A DNA stretch of 64,000 bases from Candidatus Mycobacterium wuenschmannii (GCF_030252325.1 NZ_CP126981.1:4712001-4776000); one strand, 5' to 3'; shown: positions 20,401 to 28,896, counted from the stretch's first letter. Program-made: numbers and translations. The notes: generated by a model from the letters alone, not told the origin.

Positions 20401-21090
20401 CCGATCCCGGTCCTGCCGAGATCGATCGACCAAGACAGCCTGGCCACCTGCGAGGCAGGGGTCACTCTCGGGGTGGAGGAGGTCGAGCTTCGCACGGTGG
20501 CAATCGATTTCGACCAGGAGCGGCATCTGATTGTTCTCGGGGATGCCGAGTGTGGAAAGACCGCGACATTGCGGACGATATGTCGTCAGCTGATGCGTAC
20601 ACCGGCCGCGACTCGGCTGCTCGCCATCGACCCCCGGCGTTCGCTCACCGACGTCGTCGAGGTTGTGTCGCTCGATGCTTTCAGTGCGCAGATGCCGCGA
20701 TTGCTGGACACGCTGCGTGCAAGACTGCCAGGGTCGGGCGGCGCGCCGCTGCCTGAGATCTACATGGTGATTGACGATTACGACGCGCTCGCCGCTGTCG
20801 GCGAAAACCCGTTGGCGCCTCTGGTCGAACTGTTGCCGCACAGCCGGGACATCGGTTTGCACCTGGTGGTGGCGCGCCGCAGTAACGGTGCCGCCCGGGC
20901 CATGTACGAGCCCCTATTGGCGGGGTTGCGCGACGCCGGTTGTGCGACATTGCTGATGAGTGGCAATCCCGATGAGGGCCTTGCGGTCGGCCCGGTGCGA
21001 CCGACACCGTTGCCGCCCGGTCGCGGCGTACTGATCACTCGGCGCGGCGAGTCCCAGCTGATTCAGGTTGGCTGGTCGCCGGCGCCGTGA
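17458..21090 (+). CDS. eccC4: ESX-4 FtsK/SpoIIIE-type secretion ATPase EccC4 (single polypeptide)
   Basis: 1210 residues. Two N-terminal membrane helices (ALATVGAMAVAYHA; AFMIFPLMMLTSAIATVLPG), a DUF domain, then three nucleotide-binding domains in tandem. Walker A motifs: GATGSGKS with Lys437, GAPQSGKS with Lys770, and GDAECGKT with Lys1034. The first domain has Walker B-like LNLILIDFKGG and LFIMVDEFSELL. EccC recognises WXG100 substrates through its C-terminal ATPase domains and drives secretion. Unsplit, as in ESX-2, 3, 4 and 5 (ESX-1 splits it). Its TGA overlaps the GTG of the next gene (GTGA). Confidence 0.96.
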   Translation: MEGARPFDAGQRLTPPAYADHDTAVTAPPEAAETAANPLIRFLPIVTALATVGAMAVAYHARSAIARNPAFMIFPLMMLTSAIATVLPGADRRRGETNTRRADYLRYLSELRADALRVAAAQHDSLLWSHPDPDTLWTLVGGRRMWERRAGDADFCQVRIGLGAVTLATRMIVPEIAQASRVDPVGVAALQRFLDTHSSFSGMPAAVALRGPAVVRVSGDPSRARAVVRALVCQLAVAHDPSDVLIAAVAHRTRHEWDWLKWLPHNQHPQARDDVGPARMVYDTAAAARAALDGVKVPQLLVVVDGGEDPQWDDRDLTTVRIDTREGEPVAVSLSGNDIAALPDELSNESALLCARRLAGYRTARLHGAAPGTTWQDLVGIADVAAFSPSGHCAAKSLRVPVGTTAAGTTVELDINEAAAGGMGPHGLCIGATGSGKSEFLRTVALGMIVGHPSDRLNLILIDFKGGATFSGLESAPHVAAVITNLSDKAALVARMRDALMGELNRRQELLRAAGNVDGIAAYRRRRQVDAAMDPLPVLFIMVDEFSELLSQQPDFAEVFVAIGRLGRSLGVHLLLASQRLDEGRLRGLESHLSYRVCLKTLSVNESRAVLGTSEAYELPAAPGVAYLRVGTEGPVRFQTAFVSGSSVAALPRKGGRSLDGPPLRVFTTAPVGATVRDGDDEIATGPTVLDAIVERFSGAGPPAHQVWLPPLSESPDLGAVLAEVSPRVALTAPIGVVDRPFEQRRTSLVVDLSRAAGNVAVVGAPQSGKSTCVRTLVIALATTHDPRTVQFYCLDFGGGALASLRDHPHVGSVAGRTEPERARRTIARLVALVRSREVLFREHGIESVERYRLLKATDDPACDQFGDVFLVIDGWLGLQREIETAETSVTSLAVEGLSYGVHVVISASRWADIRPALRDQIGTRIELRLGDPADSELDRRRAQQVPRGTPGRGLTHDGMQMAIALPRIDGSVSGDGWTAPPIPVLPRSIDQDSLATCEAGVTLGVEEVELRTVAIDFDQERHLIVLGDAECGKTATLRTICRQLMRTPAATRLLAIDPRRSLTDVVEVVSLDAFSAQMPRLLDTLRARLPGSGGAPLPEIYMVIDDYDALAAVGENPLAPLVELLPHSRDIGLHLVVARRSNGAARAMYEPLLAGLRDAGCATLLMSGNPDEGLAVGPVRPTPLPPGRGVLITRRGESQLIQVGWSPAP

Positions 21091-22256
21091 GGTCACACGT
21101 CATCGAGGTCGGGCCGAGTGAAATCCGTCGATTCTGTTGCGGTGGAGTCAATCTCGTTGATTCCGAGTCGGCGCGAACGGCACTTGAAAGTATAGATGAC
21201 CAGATCGCGCTGGTCGAGAGTAGACCGGCGAGCGTCGCGTCGTTGTGGGAAGACATCTTCAGGTCCATCGATTGCGGTGCGCCGGAAGGCAAGCTCGTGG
21301 TCCACCCGTCCTGGTGGTCGTCGGCGCGACTGGCCGTGATCCGTGGTGCAACAGACGCTCTGGCCGGTCCCGTCGAGCTGCGGCCGCGGACCTTCGTGCT
21401 CGGTGGTGCGTCATCGTCGACGGTGATCGTCGAGATTGCAGACGATTTCGTGGTGGTCACGGGTGAATCGGTGACCGCCGAGCGGCGCGGCACGGACACG
21501 GGCGGAGTCGCTGCCGCCATCCGAACGATGACGGGGGAGATCGGTAGCACGGTCGTGATCGACGTGCCGTCGACGGTCCGCGATGCCGCGAAGTTGGCCA
21601 CCGAGATCGCCGAACAGTTGCCGGGCGACGTGGTGCTCGTTGATGACATCCGGTTTCGAAAGCTGGTCCGAGAGCTGCCCGCGAAAGCGAGCTCTCCGGT
21701 GCCTCAAGAGCCCGCGCGCCGGATGAGCTTCCGATCCGCGTTGTCATCGGTTGCGGTGGTGGCCGGGCTCGTCACCGGAGTCGGTGCGATGCACCTCGGT
21801 TCTGATTCGGCTGCGGGGCAGGACTTTCCGACGACCGATGTGGTGGAGGGGCGAGTAACGCTGAAGGTGCCGGCGCAATGGACGACTCAACGCGTTGTCA
21901 CGGGGCCGGGCTCAGCCCGGGTGCAGGTGACGTCGCCGACGGATGCGGAGGTGGCGTTGCACGTGACCCAGTCGAGAGTCGCGTTGCAGGGCCTGGAGGC
22001 GACGGCCGAATTCCTCAAGTCCGCGATCGATGCGGCGGATGCCGGCGTGTTCGTCGACTTCAATCCGGGAGACCACATCGCGGGCCGTCCGGTCGTGAGC
22101 TACCGCGAGGTGCGGCCCGGCCATGTCATCCGTTGGATCGTCTGGGTCGAGCGGGCGATCCGGATCAGCATCGGCTGTCAGAGCCGTCGCGAGGATGACG
22201 ACCCAGTGCGCCGCGAGTGCGACCTGGCCGTTGGATCCGCGCACGTCCTTGAGTGA
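21087..22256 (+). CDS. ESX-4-associated membrane protein (Rv3446c-like type VII secretion-associated protein)
   Basis: 389 residues from GTG 21087, coupled to eccC4 by a GTGA overlap. The first 200 residues look cytoplasmic, with an actin/HSP70-like strand pattern ([21 protein letters not shown]). One membrane helix lies near residues 215-235 ([22 protein letters not shown]), followed by an external domain of about 150 residues rich in beta strands. This architecture and position match the type VII secretion-associated protein next to eccC4 in M. tuberculosis. The function is not established; a role in regulating or stabilising EccC4 is inferred from coupling only. Confidence 0.85.
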   Translation: MRSHVIEVGPSEIRRFCCGGVNLVDSESARTALESIDDQIALVESRPASVASLWEDIFRSIDCGAPEGKLVVHPSWWSSARLAVIRGATDALAGPVELRPRTFVLGGASSSTVIVEIADDFVVVTGESVTAERRGTDTGGVAAAIRTMTGEIGSTVVIDVPSTVRDAAKLATEIAEQLPGDVVLVDDIRFRKLVRELPAKASSPVPQEPARRMSFRSALSSVAVVAGLVTGVGAMHLGSDSAAGQDFPTTDVVEGRVTLKVPAQWTTQRVVTGPGSARVQVTSPTDAEVALHVTQSRVALQGLEATAEFLKSAIDAADAGVFVDFNPGDHIAGRPVVSYREVRPGHVIRWIVWVERAIRISIGCQSRREDDDPVRRECDLAVGSAHVLE

Positions 22257-22341
22257 AATCGACGGAACCGAAGCGCGGTGGCAGAAGTCTTATATGTCGT
22301 TAGCGCGGTTGGCCCGCAACGATCGACAGAGAGAAGACCCA

Positions 22342-22668
22342 GTGAGCGCACCGATGGGTGGCAATGCACTCAGCACCGATTTCGAACTGATGCGCTCGGT
22401 CGCCGCGGCCATCGAAACCCGAAATGAGGAGATTCGCGCGGCGTTGCAGGCGTTCATCGGGCGCATGAGCGCTGTGCCGCAGTCGGTCTGGGGTGGCATG
22501 GCGGCCGCCCGATTCAAGGACGTCGTGCATCGATGGAACGCGGAGTCGCTGAAGCTGCACCAGGCACTCCACGGTATCGCCGAGACCATCCGCTGCAACG
22601 AGGTCACGCTGCGCGAGGCGGCCGACAATCACGCGGCCCACATCGGCGCCGCCGCCGGAAGTCTGTGA
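22342..22668 (+). CDS. esxU: WXG100-family ESX-4 substrate EsxU
   Basis: 108 residues from GTG 22342 ([16 protein letters not shown]), with GAGAGAAG upstream. A helical hairpin with the WxG turn in [11 protein letters not shown]. It pairs with EsxT to form the secreted ESX-4 heterodimer. Its TGA overlaps the ATG of esxT by one base (TGATG), so the pair is made stoichiometrically. It follows the associated membrane protein after an 85-bp gap. Confidence 0.92.
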   Translation: MSAPMGGNALSTDFELMRSVAAAIETRNEEIRAALQAFIGRMSAVPQSVWGGMAAARFKDVVHRWNAESLKLHQALHGIAETIRCNEVTLREAADNHAAHIGAAAGSL

Positions 22669-22973
22669 TGGATACGCGATTGTCCTACAACTTCGACGAG
22701 ATCGAGGCGTCGGTGAGGCAGGAGATCCACACCGCGTCGACGCGCTTCAACTCCGCCCTGCAGGAATTGCGGGCGCAGGTTGCCCCGCTGCACGAGTTGT
22801 GGACCCGCGAGGCGGCGGCGGCGTACGGCGTCGAGCAGATCAAGTGGCACCAGGCGGCCGCCGCGCTGAACGAGATCTTGGTCGACCTCGGCAACGCCGT
22901 CCGCGATGGCGCCGACGATGTTGCGGCTGCGGACCACCGAGCGGCGGGCGTATGGGCCCGTCCGGGGCATTGA
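22668..22973 (+). CDS. esxT: WXG100-family ESX-4 substrate EsxT
   Basis: 101 residues, [20 protein letters not shown] onward. Two helices with the turn reading LHELWTREAAAAYG, so the WxG motif is WTR; the same replacement occurs in the M. tuberculosis orthologue as I recall it. The second helix keeps the YxxxK-like export pattern in outline but ends in HRAAGVWARPGH. Secreted partner of EsxU; the start codon overlaps the esxU stop. Last gene of the ESX-4 locus before a strong hairpin at 22987-23030. Confidence 0.92.
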   Translation: MDTRLSYNFDEIEASVRQEIHTASTRFNSALQELRAQVAPLHELWTREAAAAYGVEQIKWHQAAAALNEILVDLGNAVRDGADDVAAADHRAAGVWARPGH

Positions 22974-22986
22974 GCCCGCAAAGACT

Positions 22987-23030
22987 CTGCGCGGTTCCGT
23001 CGGTAAGGAGAGACCGGCGGAACCGCGCAG
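22987..23030 (+). terminator. Strong hairpin ending the ESX-4 transcript
   Basis: 13-bp perfect arms (22987-22999 ctgcgcggttccg and 23018-23030), extended inward by a G-T wobble and a cggt/accg step around an 8-base loop. It lies 14 bp after the esxT stop. No T-run follows, as is common for high-GC actinobacterial terminators. It isolates the secretion genes from the ribosomal rplM-rpsI transcript. Confidence 0.65.
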
Positions 23031-23271
23031 TCACCTACGGCCGTCCACGCGCCTGGGCGTTGCTCGGTTGCCGTCGGCGCTGTCGCTGACCTGTCCAGAC
23101 TTTCCGCGACAACGCCGCGCTGCTCGACACCTCTCCGCGGCGCGTCAGCCAGCTCGCGAACTCGTGATATCGCCCGTGGTCACAAAACCAAAAAAGAGAG
23201 ACACCTCAGACAGGTGGCCAATGAGGCTTGTGTGGCGACTGAGGTATCGGCAACGGCCCGAATGACGCGTT

Positions 23272-23301
23272 TTGACCTGCGCGGATAACCGCCGGTAAGC
23301 T
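23272..23301 (+). promoter_or_regulatory. SigA-like promoter of rplM-rpsI
   Basis: TTGACC at 23272-23277 and TAAGCT at 23296-23301 are separated by 18 bp, close to the mycobacterial housekeeping consensus. They lie about 130 bp upstream of rplM. The rest of the 455-bp gap between esxT and rplM holds the hairpin at 22987-23030 and an A-rich stretch near 23186-23203, with no convincing gene. The long leader could host regulation by ribosomal proteins, but I see no defined element. Confidence 0.55.
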
Positions 23302-23428
23302 GCTCCGTTGGCGTGCGGTACGCCGGGACTCGGGTCAACGTCGGTCGCCGAGATCTTCCCTTCCGCACTATGCCTGACCGGCAGCCCGGGTCACCGGGAT
23401 CCACTCGAGAGAAGAGAAGGTAAGCGCT

Positions 23429-23871
23429 GTGTCCACATACGCGCCTAAGGCGGGTGACACCACGCGGTCGTGGTACGTCATCGACGCCCAGGACGTGGTG
23501 CTCGGTCGCCTCGCCGTCGCGGCAGCCAATCTGCTGCGCGGCAAGCACAAGCCGACGTTCACGCCCAACACCGACGGTGGTGACTTCGTCATCATCATCA
23601 ACGCCGAGAAGGTCTCCCTCAGCGGCGACAAGGAACACAAGAAGCTGGCCTACCGCCACTCGGGTTACCCCGGCGGGCTGAAGAGCCGCACGATCGGCGA
23701 GCTGCTGGAAAAGCACCCCGACCGCGTGGTCGAGAAGGCCATCGTCGGCATGATCCCCAAGAACAAGCTCGGCCGTCAGATCAAGAAGAAGCTGCACGTC
23801 TACGCCGGCCCGCAGCACCCCCACGCTGCCCAGCAGCCGACCCCGTACGAGATCAAGCAGGTGGCCCAGTA

Positions 23872-23872
<1 letters not shown>
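23429..23872 (+). CDS. rplM: 50S ribosomal protein L13
   Basis: 147 residues from GTG 23429 ([20 protein letters not shown]). L13 core with [21 protein letters not shown] and the signature region [33 protein letters not shown] upstream is a good ribosome site. An early assembly protein of the large subunit. Its TAA shares the A of the rpsI ATG (TAATG), the usual coupled arrangement. Confidence 0.98.
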
Positions 23873-24363
<491 letters not shown>

Positions 24364-24371
24364 TCTTTTTG

Positions 24372-24437
24372 GCCGCGAGCGTGCATCGTTGTACGCACGC
24401 GTCGGCGTGTCGGCGTACAAATGCGCACGCTCGCGGC
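24372..24437 (+). repeat. Two-tier palindromic hairpin between rpsI and glmM
   Basis: Outer arms 24372-24384 (gccgcgagcgtgc) and 24425-24437 are perfectly complementary. After a 4x4 internal loop, inner arms 24389-24396 (ttgtacgc) and 24413-24420 pair perfectly around a 16-base GC-rich loop. The structure ends 5 bases before the AAGGAGAG ribosome site of glmM. It may terminate or attenuate readthrough from rplM-rpsI, or be one copy of a dispersed mycobacterial intergenic palindrome. Confidence 0.7.
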
Positions 24438-24450
24438 ATAAAGGAGAGTT

Positions 24451-25791
24451 ATGGGTCGACTATTCGGCACTGACGGCGTCCGGGGAGTAGCCAATCGCGA
24501 GCTCACCGCCGAGCTCGCGTTGGCCCTCGGGGCCGCCGCCGCACGCCGTCTGACCAGAGCTGGAAGTGGTCGCCGCCGCGTCGCGGTGATCGGCCGCGAC
24601 CCCCGCGCCAGCGGCGAGATGCTGGAAGCCGCGGTCATTGCCGGTCTCACCAGCGAAGGCGTCGACGCGCTGCGCTGCGGCGTCCTGCCCACCCCCGCGG
24701 TCGCCTACCTCACCCACGCCTATGACGCCGACTTCGGCGTGATGATCTCCGCGTCGCACAACCCGATGCCCGACAACGGCATCAAGATCTTCGGTCCCGG
24801 CGGGCACAAGCTCGACGACGCGACCGAAGACCAGATCGAGGACCTCGTCGCCGGCGGGCCCGGGCTGCGGCCCGTCGGCTCCGACATCGGCCGTGTGGTC
24901 GACGCCGAGGACGCCCTCGACCGCTACCTGCGTCAGGTCGGCAAGGCCGGCACGACGGTCCCGCTCGACGGGCTGACCGTCGTGGTGGACTGCGCGCACG
25001 GCGCCGCCTCGGCCGCCGCGCCGCGCGCCTACCGTGCTGCGGGGGCCCGCGTCATCGCGATCAACGCCGAACCCACCGGCCTCAACATCAACGACCGTTG
25101 CGGCTCAACGCATTTGGATGTGGTTCGCGCGGCCGTGCTGGAGCACGGCGCCGACGTCGGCCTTGCGCACGACGGCGATGCCGACCGCTGCCTGGCGATC
25201 GACGCCACCGGCGAGGTCATCGACGGCGACGCGATCATGGTCGTCCTCGCGCTGGCGATGCAGGAGTCCGGCGAGCTGGCCGGCAACACGCTGGTCGCGA
25301 CGGTCATGAGCAATCTCGGCCTGCACCTGGCGATGCGCGCGGCCGGCGTCGAGGTCCGCACCACCAGCGTGGGCGACCGATACGTGTTGGAGGAGTTGCG
25401 ATCCGGCAAGTTCAGCCTCGGCGGTGAGCAGTCCGGCCACATCGTCCTGCCCGGTCTGTCGACCACCGGTGACGGCATCCTGACCGGCCTGCGGCTGATG
25501 TCACGGATCGCGCAGACCGGCACGTCGCTGGCCGACCTGGCCTCGGCGATGCACACGCTGCCGCAGGTGCTGATCAACGTCGACGTCGCCGACAAGGCCG
25601 CCGCCGTCGCCGCGCCGTCGGTGCAGACCGCGGTGCAGGAAGTCGAGGACGAACTCGGTGACACCGGTCGAATCCTGTTGCGGCCGTCGGGAACCGAGCA
25701 GATGATCCGCGTGATGGTGGAAGCGGACGACGAGCACGTCGCCCACCGGCTTGCCGCCCACGTCGCGGACACGGTGCGCGCCACCCGCTGA
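24451..25791 (+). CDS. glmM: Phosphoglucosamine mutase
   Basis: Converts glucosamine-6-phosphate to glucosamine-1-phosphate for UDP-GlcNAc and peptidoglycan synthesis. 446 residues with [15 protein letters not shown] at the N-terminus, the phosphoserine loop [14 protein letters not shown], the metal loop DGDADRC, sugar-binding GGEQSGH, and phosphate-binding [12 protein letters not shown]. Full length. It works one step after GlmS, encoded at 29044 on the same strand. Its RBS (AAGGAGAG) sits directly after a large hairpin. Confidence 0.97.
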   Translation: MGRLFGTDGVRGVANRELTAELALALGAAAARRLTRAGSGRRRVAVIGRDPRASGEMLEAAVIAGLTSEGVDALRCGVLPTPAVAYLTHAYDADFGVMISASHNPMPDNGIKIFGPGGHKLDDATEDQIEDLVAGGPGLRPVGSDIGRVVDAEDALDRYLRQVGKAGTTVPLDGLTVVVDCAHGAASAAAPRAYRAAGARVIAINAEPTGLNINDRCGSTHLDVVRAAVLEHGADVGLAHDGDADRCLAIDATGEVIDGDAIMVVLALAMQESGELAGNTLVATVMSNLGLHLAMRAAGVEVRTTSVGDRYVLEELRSGKFSLGGEQSGHIVLPGLSTTGDGILTGLRLMSRIAQTGTSLADLASAMHTLPQVLINVDVADKAAAVAAPSVQTAVQEVEDELGDTGRILLRPSGTEQMIRVMVEADDEHVAHRLAAHVADTVRATR

Positions 25792-25834
25792 AACCCGCGG
25801 GAACCGTCGCGCGAGCAGTCGCGTCGAACTTGGT

Positions 25835-26137
25835 ATGGCACAACGAAACGCATTCGTCGACGTTGCAGCGGTCCGTGCCGTCGCGAATCGATGCGACGAC
25901 GCGGCCCATCTGGTCGACGGCGCGGTCCGCGCCCAGTTCGGCAGGCTGGCCTTCGACGGGACGACAGCAGGTCGCGCCTACATCGGCCAGGGTGATGCGC
26001 TGCGGTTTGCGTTGCATCGGCTGGGCGGCGAACTCACGCAGTGGGCCCGGGCCACCATGGAGGTCGCCGCCGCGCTGCGGGCCAGCGCGGATCGCTACGA
26101 CGACGCCGACCAGCTCGCCGCCGCGCGGATAGCCTGA
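25835..26137 (+). CDS. EspC-like type VII secretion target candidate (Rv3440c-like)
   Basis: 100 residues, from ATG 25835 (MAQRNAFVDVAAVRAVANRC). All-helical and alanine-rich, with an N-terminal helix, a central YIGQGDALRFALHRLGGELTQWARAT segment, and a C-terminal helix [15 protein letters not shown]. Size, composition and helical-hairpin layout resemble EspC/Rv3440c-type proteins that accompany larger ESX substrates. No signal peptide. It ends 3 bp before the next gene, so both are made together. Function inferred from pattern and position near ESX-4. Confidence 0.75.
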   Translation: MAQRNAFVDVAAVRAVANRCDDAAHLVDGAVRAQFGRLAFDGTTAGRAYIGQGDALRFALHRLGGELTQWARATMEVAAALRASADRYDDADQLAAARIA

Positions 26138-26140
26138 GCC

Positions 26141-27430
26141 ATGGCAGAGCGCTACGACGTAGCGGGACGCCTCGCCGAGGGTGAGACGGCGGTTGGCCAC
26201 ATCGAGACCTACGTGCAGGCGTGTCAGGCGCTCGGTTATCAGCAACCGGATCTCACCGCGCGTCCGTCGCAGGTGGGGGACTGGTATGCGACCGAGGCCG
26301 GGCTCGACCTGCGGGTCCTTGACGGCGATGTCGGTGAATTACGCGCTGCGCTCACGGCGATCGAGGAGGCGTTGTGGGTGCAGCGTAGCCAGGTCACCGA
26401 ATTGGCCGCGGCTTGGCGAGGTTCGGGCGCGGAGTCGGCACGGCGGTTCCTGCAGCGGCACTGCGACGCCGCCACGGAGGTGGTCGCGCACGTGCGCGCG
26501 GCTGCGGAGCACTGCGCGACGTTGCGCGACGACGTGTGGCAGGCGGTCGACGGCAAGGTAGCGACCACAGTCGCCATCGACGACCGCAGCGCGGCCGAGC
26601 GATCCACCTGGCTGAGCGCTTCGCATGCCACGGGCTCACCCGAGTCGCAGGTCGTGATTCACCAGCGGGTAATGCCATTCGTGGACAACGACATTCGCAA
26701 CGACTGGCTCGCCGCGATGAGTTCGGCCAACGCCACGGTGGCGGCGTCCTACGACGCGGCCATCCACGCGCTGGCCTCCGCGCGCGACACGTCGTTCGAC
26801 GTTCCGGGCGACTTGGGGCCGAGGTGGCAACCGGCACCCGAGGAGCGTCCGGTCGCGGATGTCACACCCGCGATGGCGTTGCCGGCCGCTCCGTTGCCGA
26901 CTGTGCCCGCGGCCGCGCCCGCCCCACCGCCCGAGCCGCTACAGCCCGAGCCGCTACCCCCCGACGATGTGCCGCCGGAGGCTGTCTCGCCGCTGAGCGA
27001 TCCCAGCGGATTATCCTCCGGTGCAGGCGGTCTCGGCGGGCTCGGCGGTATGACGGGCGGAATCGGCAGCGTGCTCGGGAGCATTGTCGACAGCATCGGC
27101 AACCTGATCGGCTCGCTGGCCGGTGGCGCGGGCGGGACGTCGGGACTCGAGGATGGCCCGACAGACCTCCGCGACGTCGACGACCCGCTCATCGATGACG
27201 TCGACGAGCCCGACGACGTGGCCGAACCGGCGGATGCGGCCCTGCCGGATCCACCGGTTGTCGAGAGTGCTTCCGCCCCGGCCGAAGCCGAGCCGACGGC
27301 GCAACCGATCCAGCCGCCGGACGCCCCACCTCCCGCCGAGCAGCCGCCACCACCCGCTGCAGCGCCGGCGGCCGATGGGTCGACTCCGTGTGAGATCGCC
27401 GAGGATCAACTGCCGCAGGTGGGCCAGTAG
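26141..27430 (+). CDS. Large Ala/Pro-rich ESX-substrate-like protein (Rv3439c-like)
   Basis: 429 residues. The N-terminal 210 or so are helical, with a WxG turn in VTELAAAWRGSGAESARRFL, resembling a WXG100/EspA-type bundle. A flexible Pro/Ala region follows (PLPTVPAAAPAPPPEPLQ), then a glycine-rich hydrophobic segment (GGMTGGIGSVLGSIVDSIGNLIGSLAGG), and an acidic-proline C-terminus. No Sec signal peptide. Paired with the 100-residue gene 3 bp upstream, a tandem reminiscent of EspC-EspA. In M. tuberculosis the same pair follows glmM. Secretion by ESX-4 is a hypothesis. Confidence 0.8.
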   Translation: MAERYDVAGRLAEGETAVGHIETYVQACQALGYQQPDLTARPSQVGDWYATEAGLDLRVLDGDVGELRAALTAIEEALWVQRSQVTELAAAWRGSGAESARRFLQRHCDAATEVVAHVRAAAEHCATLRDDVWQAVDGKVATTVAIDDRSAAERSTWLSASHATGSPESQVVIHQRVMPFVDNDIRNDWLAAMSSANATVAASYDAAIHALASARDTSFDVPGDLGPRWQPAPEERPVADVTPAMALPAAPLPTVPAAAPAPPPEPLQPEPLPPDDVPPEAVSPLSDPSGLSSGAGGLGGLGGMTGGIGSVLGSIVDSIGNLIGSLAGGAGGTSGLEDGPTDLRDVDDPLIDDVDEPDDVAEPADAALPDPPVVESASAPAEAEPTAQPIQPPDAPPPAEQPPPPAAAPAADGSTPCEIAEDQLPQVGQ

Positions 27431-27431
27431 C

Positions 27432-28274
27432 TCAGCCCTTGATCAGCGCGACGAACTTCTCTTCGGGCGTCAGGGGGACGATCTCGTCGCCGATCGGCGA
27501 GGTCCTGGGTAGCTGAACGTCGGGGTCGGCGAAGTCGCGATACGTCTTGTCGCCGCCGAGGGTGTACAGCAGATAGCCGGTCAGCAGGGCACGAATCGTT
27601 CTCTGTGTCTTGCGATCCGGGCTACCCAGGCCGAATGCCGTCGTCAGCCGGCGGCCCTCGGCCAGCCCGTCCGCTTGAGCCTTGTTCACGATCCGCAGGT
27701 CGGCGGTGTCCCACGCCTGCCAGAGCTCAATGGCGTTGGACCGCAATGCCTTTGCCGAACCCGGCGCGCTGAACACTACGCCGGGTACCCGCAGCGACGC
27801 GGCCGGTTGCTCAGCCGAGGGAGTGGTGACCGCGGGGAAGATCGCGGCGGCCGCGGCCGGCTTGGCCTTCATCCCGGCGGCGGCGAACACCGCGGCCGAG
27901 GCGCCGAAGCCGTGGCCGATCACGCCGAGCTTGCTGGGGCTCACGCTGATCTTGCCGGGCCCAAGTCGCACGCCTGCGGCGATGTCCAGCGCGGTGCCCA
28001 TGTCGAAGGCGAGGGTCAACACGGACGGGGCGACGCCGCGCTCGGTGTCGGGCGCAGCCGCGACGATGCCCCAGGACGCCAGGTGTTCGAGGAGGCCCGC
28101 ATACCGGGCGACGCCGGTGAGCCAGTCGTGGCCGAACGCGACGGCCGGCAGATGCAGCCCGGCCTCGGGCGTGTAGACCACCCCCGGCAGACCGGCAAAG
28201 GCCAAGTCGCCCCGTAAAACCCGATGCGGGCCGGACCTGCTCAGAGTCCCGACGAGCTTGCTGGTCTTCGCCAC
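27432..28274 (-). CDS. Dienelactone-hydrolase/alpha-beta hydrolase-like protein (Rv3438-like)
   Basis: 280 residues from GTG 28274 (VAKTSKLVGTLSRSGPHRVL); an upstream in-frame start at 28310 is less likely. Alpha/beta hydrolase fold with VAFGHDWLTGVARY, and a nucleophile-elbow position reading VIGHGFGASAAVF, where glycine replaces the usual serine or cysteine (GHGFG), so catalytic competence is doubtful. The C-terminal half contains LLTGYLLYTLGGDKTYRDF. It ends one base after the convergent 26141 gene stops. Matches the conserved Rv3438 position between the Rv3439c-like gene and glmS. Substrate unknown. Confidence 0.82.
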   Translation of the reverse strand: MAKTSKLVGTLSRSGPHRVLRGDLAFAGLPGVVYTPEAGLHLPAVAFGHDWLTGVARYAGLLEHLASWGIVAAAPDTERGVAPSVLTLAFDMGTALDIAAGVRLGPGKISVSPSKLGVIGHGFGASAAVFAAAGMKAKPAAAAAIFPAVTTPSAEQPAASLRVPGVVFSAPGSAKALRSNAIELWQAWDTADLRIVNKAQADGLAEGRRLTTAFGLGSPDRKTQRTIRALLTGYLLYTLGGDKTYRDFADPDVQLPRTSPIGDEIVPLTPEEKFVALIKG

Positions 28275-28545
28275 CAGATGACGGTAGCGCACCGGCCCGT
28301 CCGCACTCACGGCTCAGCCACGAGCGGTCCAGCCAATATCAAGCAGATTGACAGCAGTTGGCAAGGTGAATTCTCTGCCGGGCCGCGCGCTCCGCGCCTT
28401 CGCAGCCCAGGGCACGTACGCCGCCGAACATCGTTCACGCACAGGTTGTAGACACATTTTATACCAACAATATTCACAGTGATTCACAACAAGTTTTGCT
28501 GGCTAAGGGTTTAGCTGACCACATCCGGGTGGTACGAACAGACTC

Positions 28546-28896
28546 GTGATAAACATCAAACGAATCGCAGCTGCGACCGCCATCGCCACGGGTCTCGGAC
28601 TCGCCGGCGTCGGCGCGGCGAGCGTAGCGGAGGCCATGCCGATGGCCCCGATGCCGGACTACCACTGGTGCCCCGGGCAGTTCTGGGACCCGGCCTGGGG
28701 CTTCAACTGGGGTGGCGACCGTTGCCACGACGACGGCTTCTTCGACGGCGAGCCACGCGACGGCGGCCACTGGCACGGGCAGGGTCCTTGGAACGACGGT
28801 CACCCGGGTGGCTGGGACAACCACGGGCCGAACGGCTGGGACAACCACGGCCCGAATGGCTGGGACAACAACCACGGTGGCTGGGATCACCACTGA
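28546..28896 (+). CDS. Small secreted Trp/His/Asp-rich protein with WCPGQ...CHDD signature
   Basis: 116 residues from GTG 28546. Signal peptide INIKRIAAATAIATGLGLAG with cleavage near AEAM. The mature part has YHWCPGQFWDPAWGFNWGGDRCHDD, so two cysteines probably form a disulfide. Three tandem copies of a GWDNHGPN-like octapeptide follow, ending GGWDHH. The His/Asp-rich tail suggests metal binding (inference). The same WCPGQ/CHD pattern recurs in the secreted protein at 45381. The upstream 28311-28545 gap is unusually AT-rich near 28440-28500 and probably carries the promoter. Confidence 0.82.
   Translation: MINIKRIAAATAIATGLGLAGVGAASVAEAMPMAPMPDYHWCPGQFWDPAWGFNWGGDRCHDDGFFDGEPRDGGHWHGQGPWNDGHPGGWDNHGPNGWDNHGPNGWDNNHGGWDHH

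Noticed and set aside
28720..28896. CRISPR-like or satellite repeat at the octapeptide region
   Set aside because: The repeats are in-frame 24-bp coding repeats of the secreted protein, without spacers.
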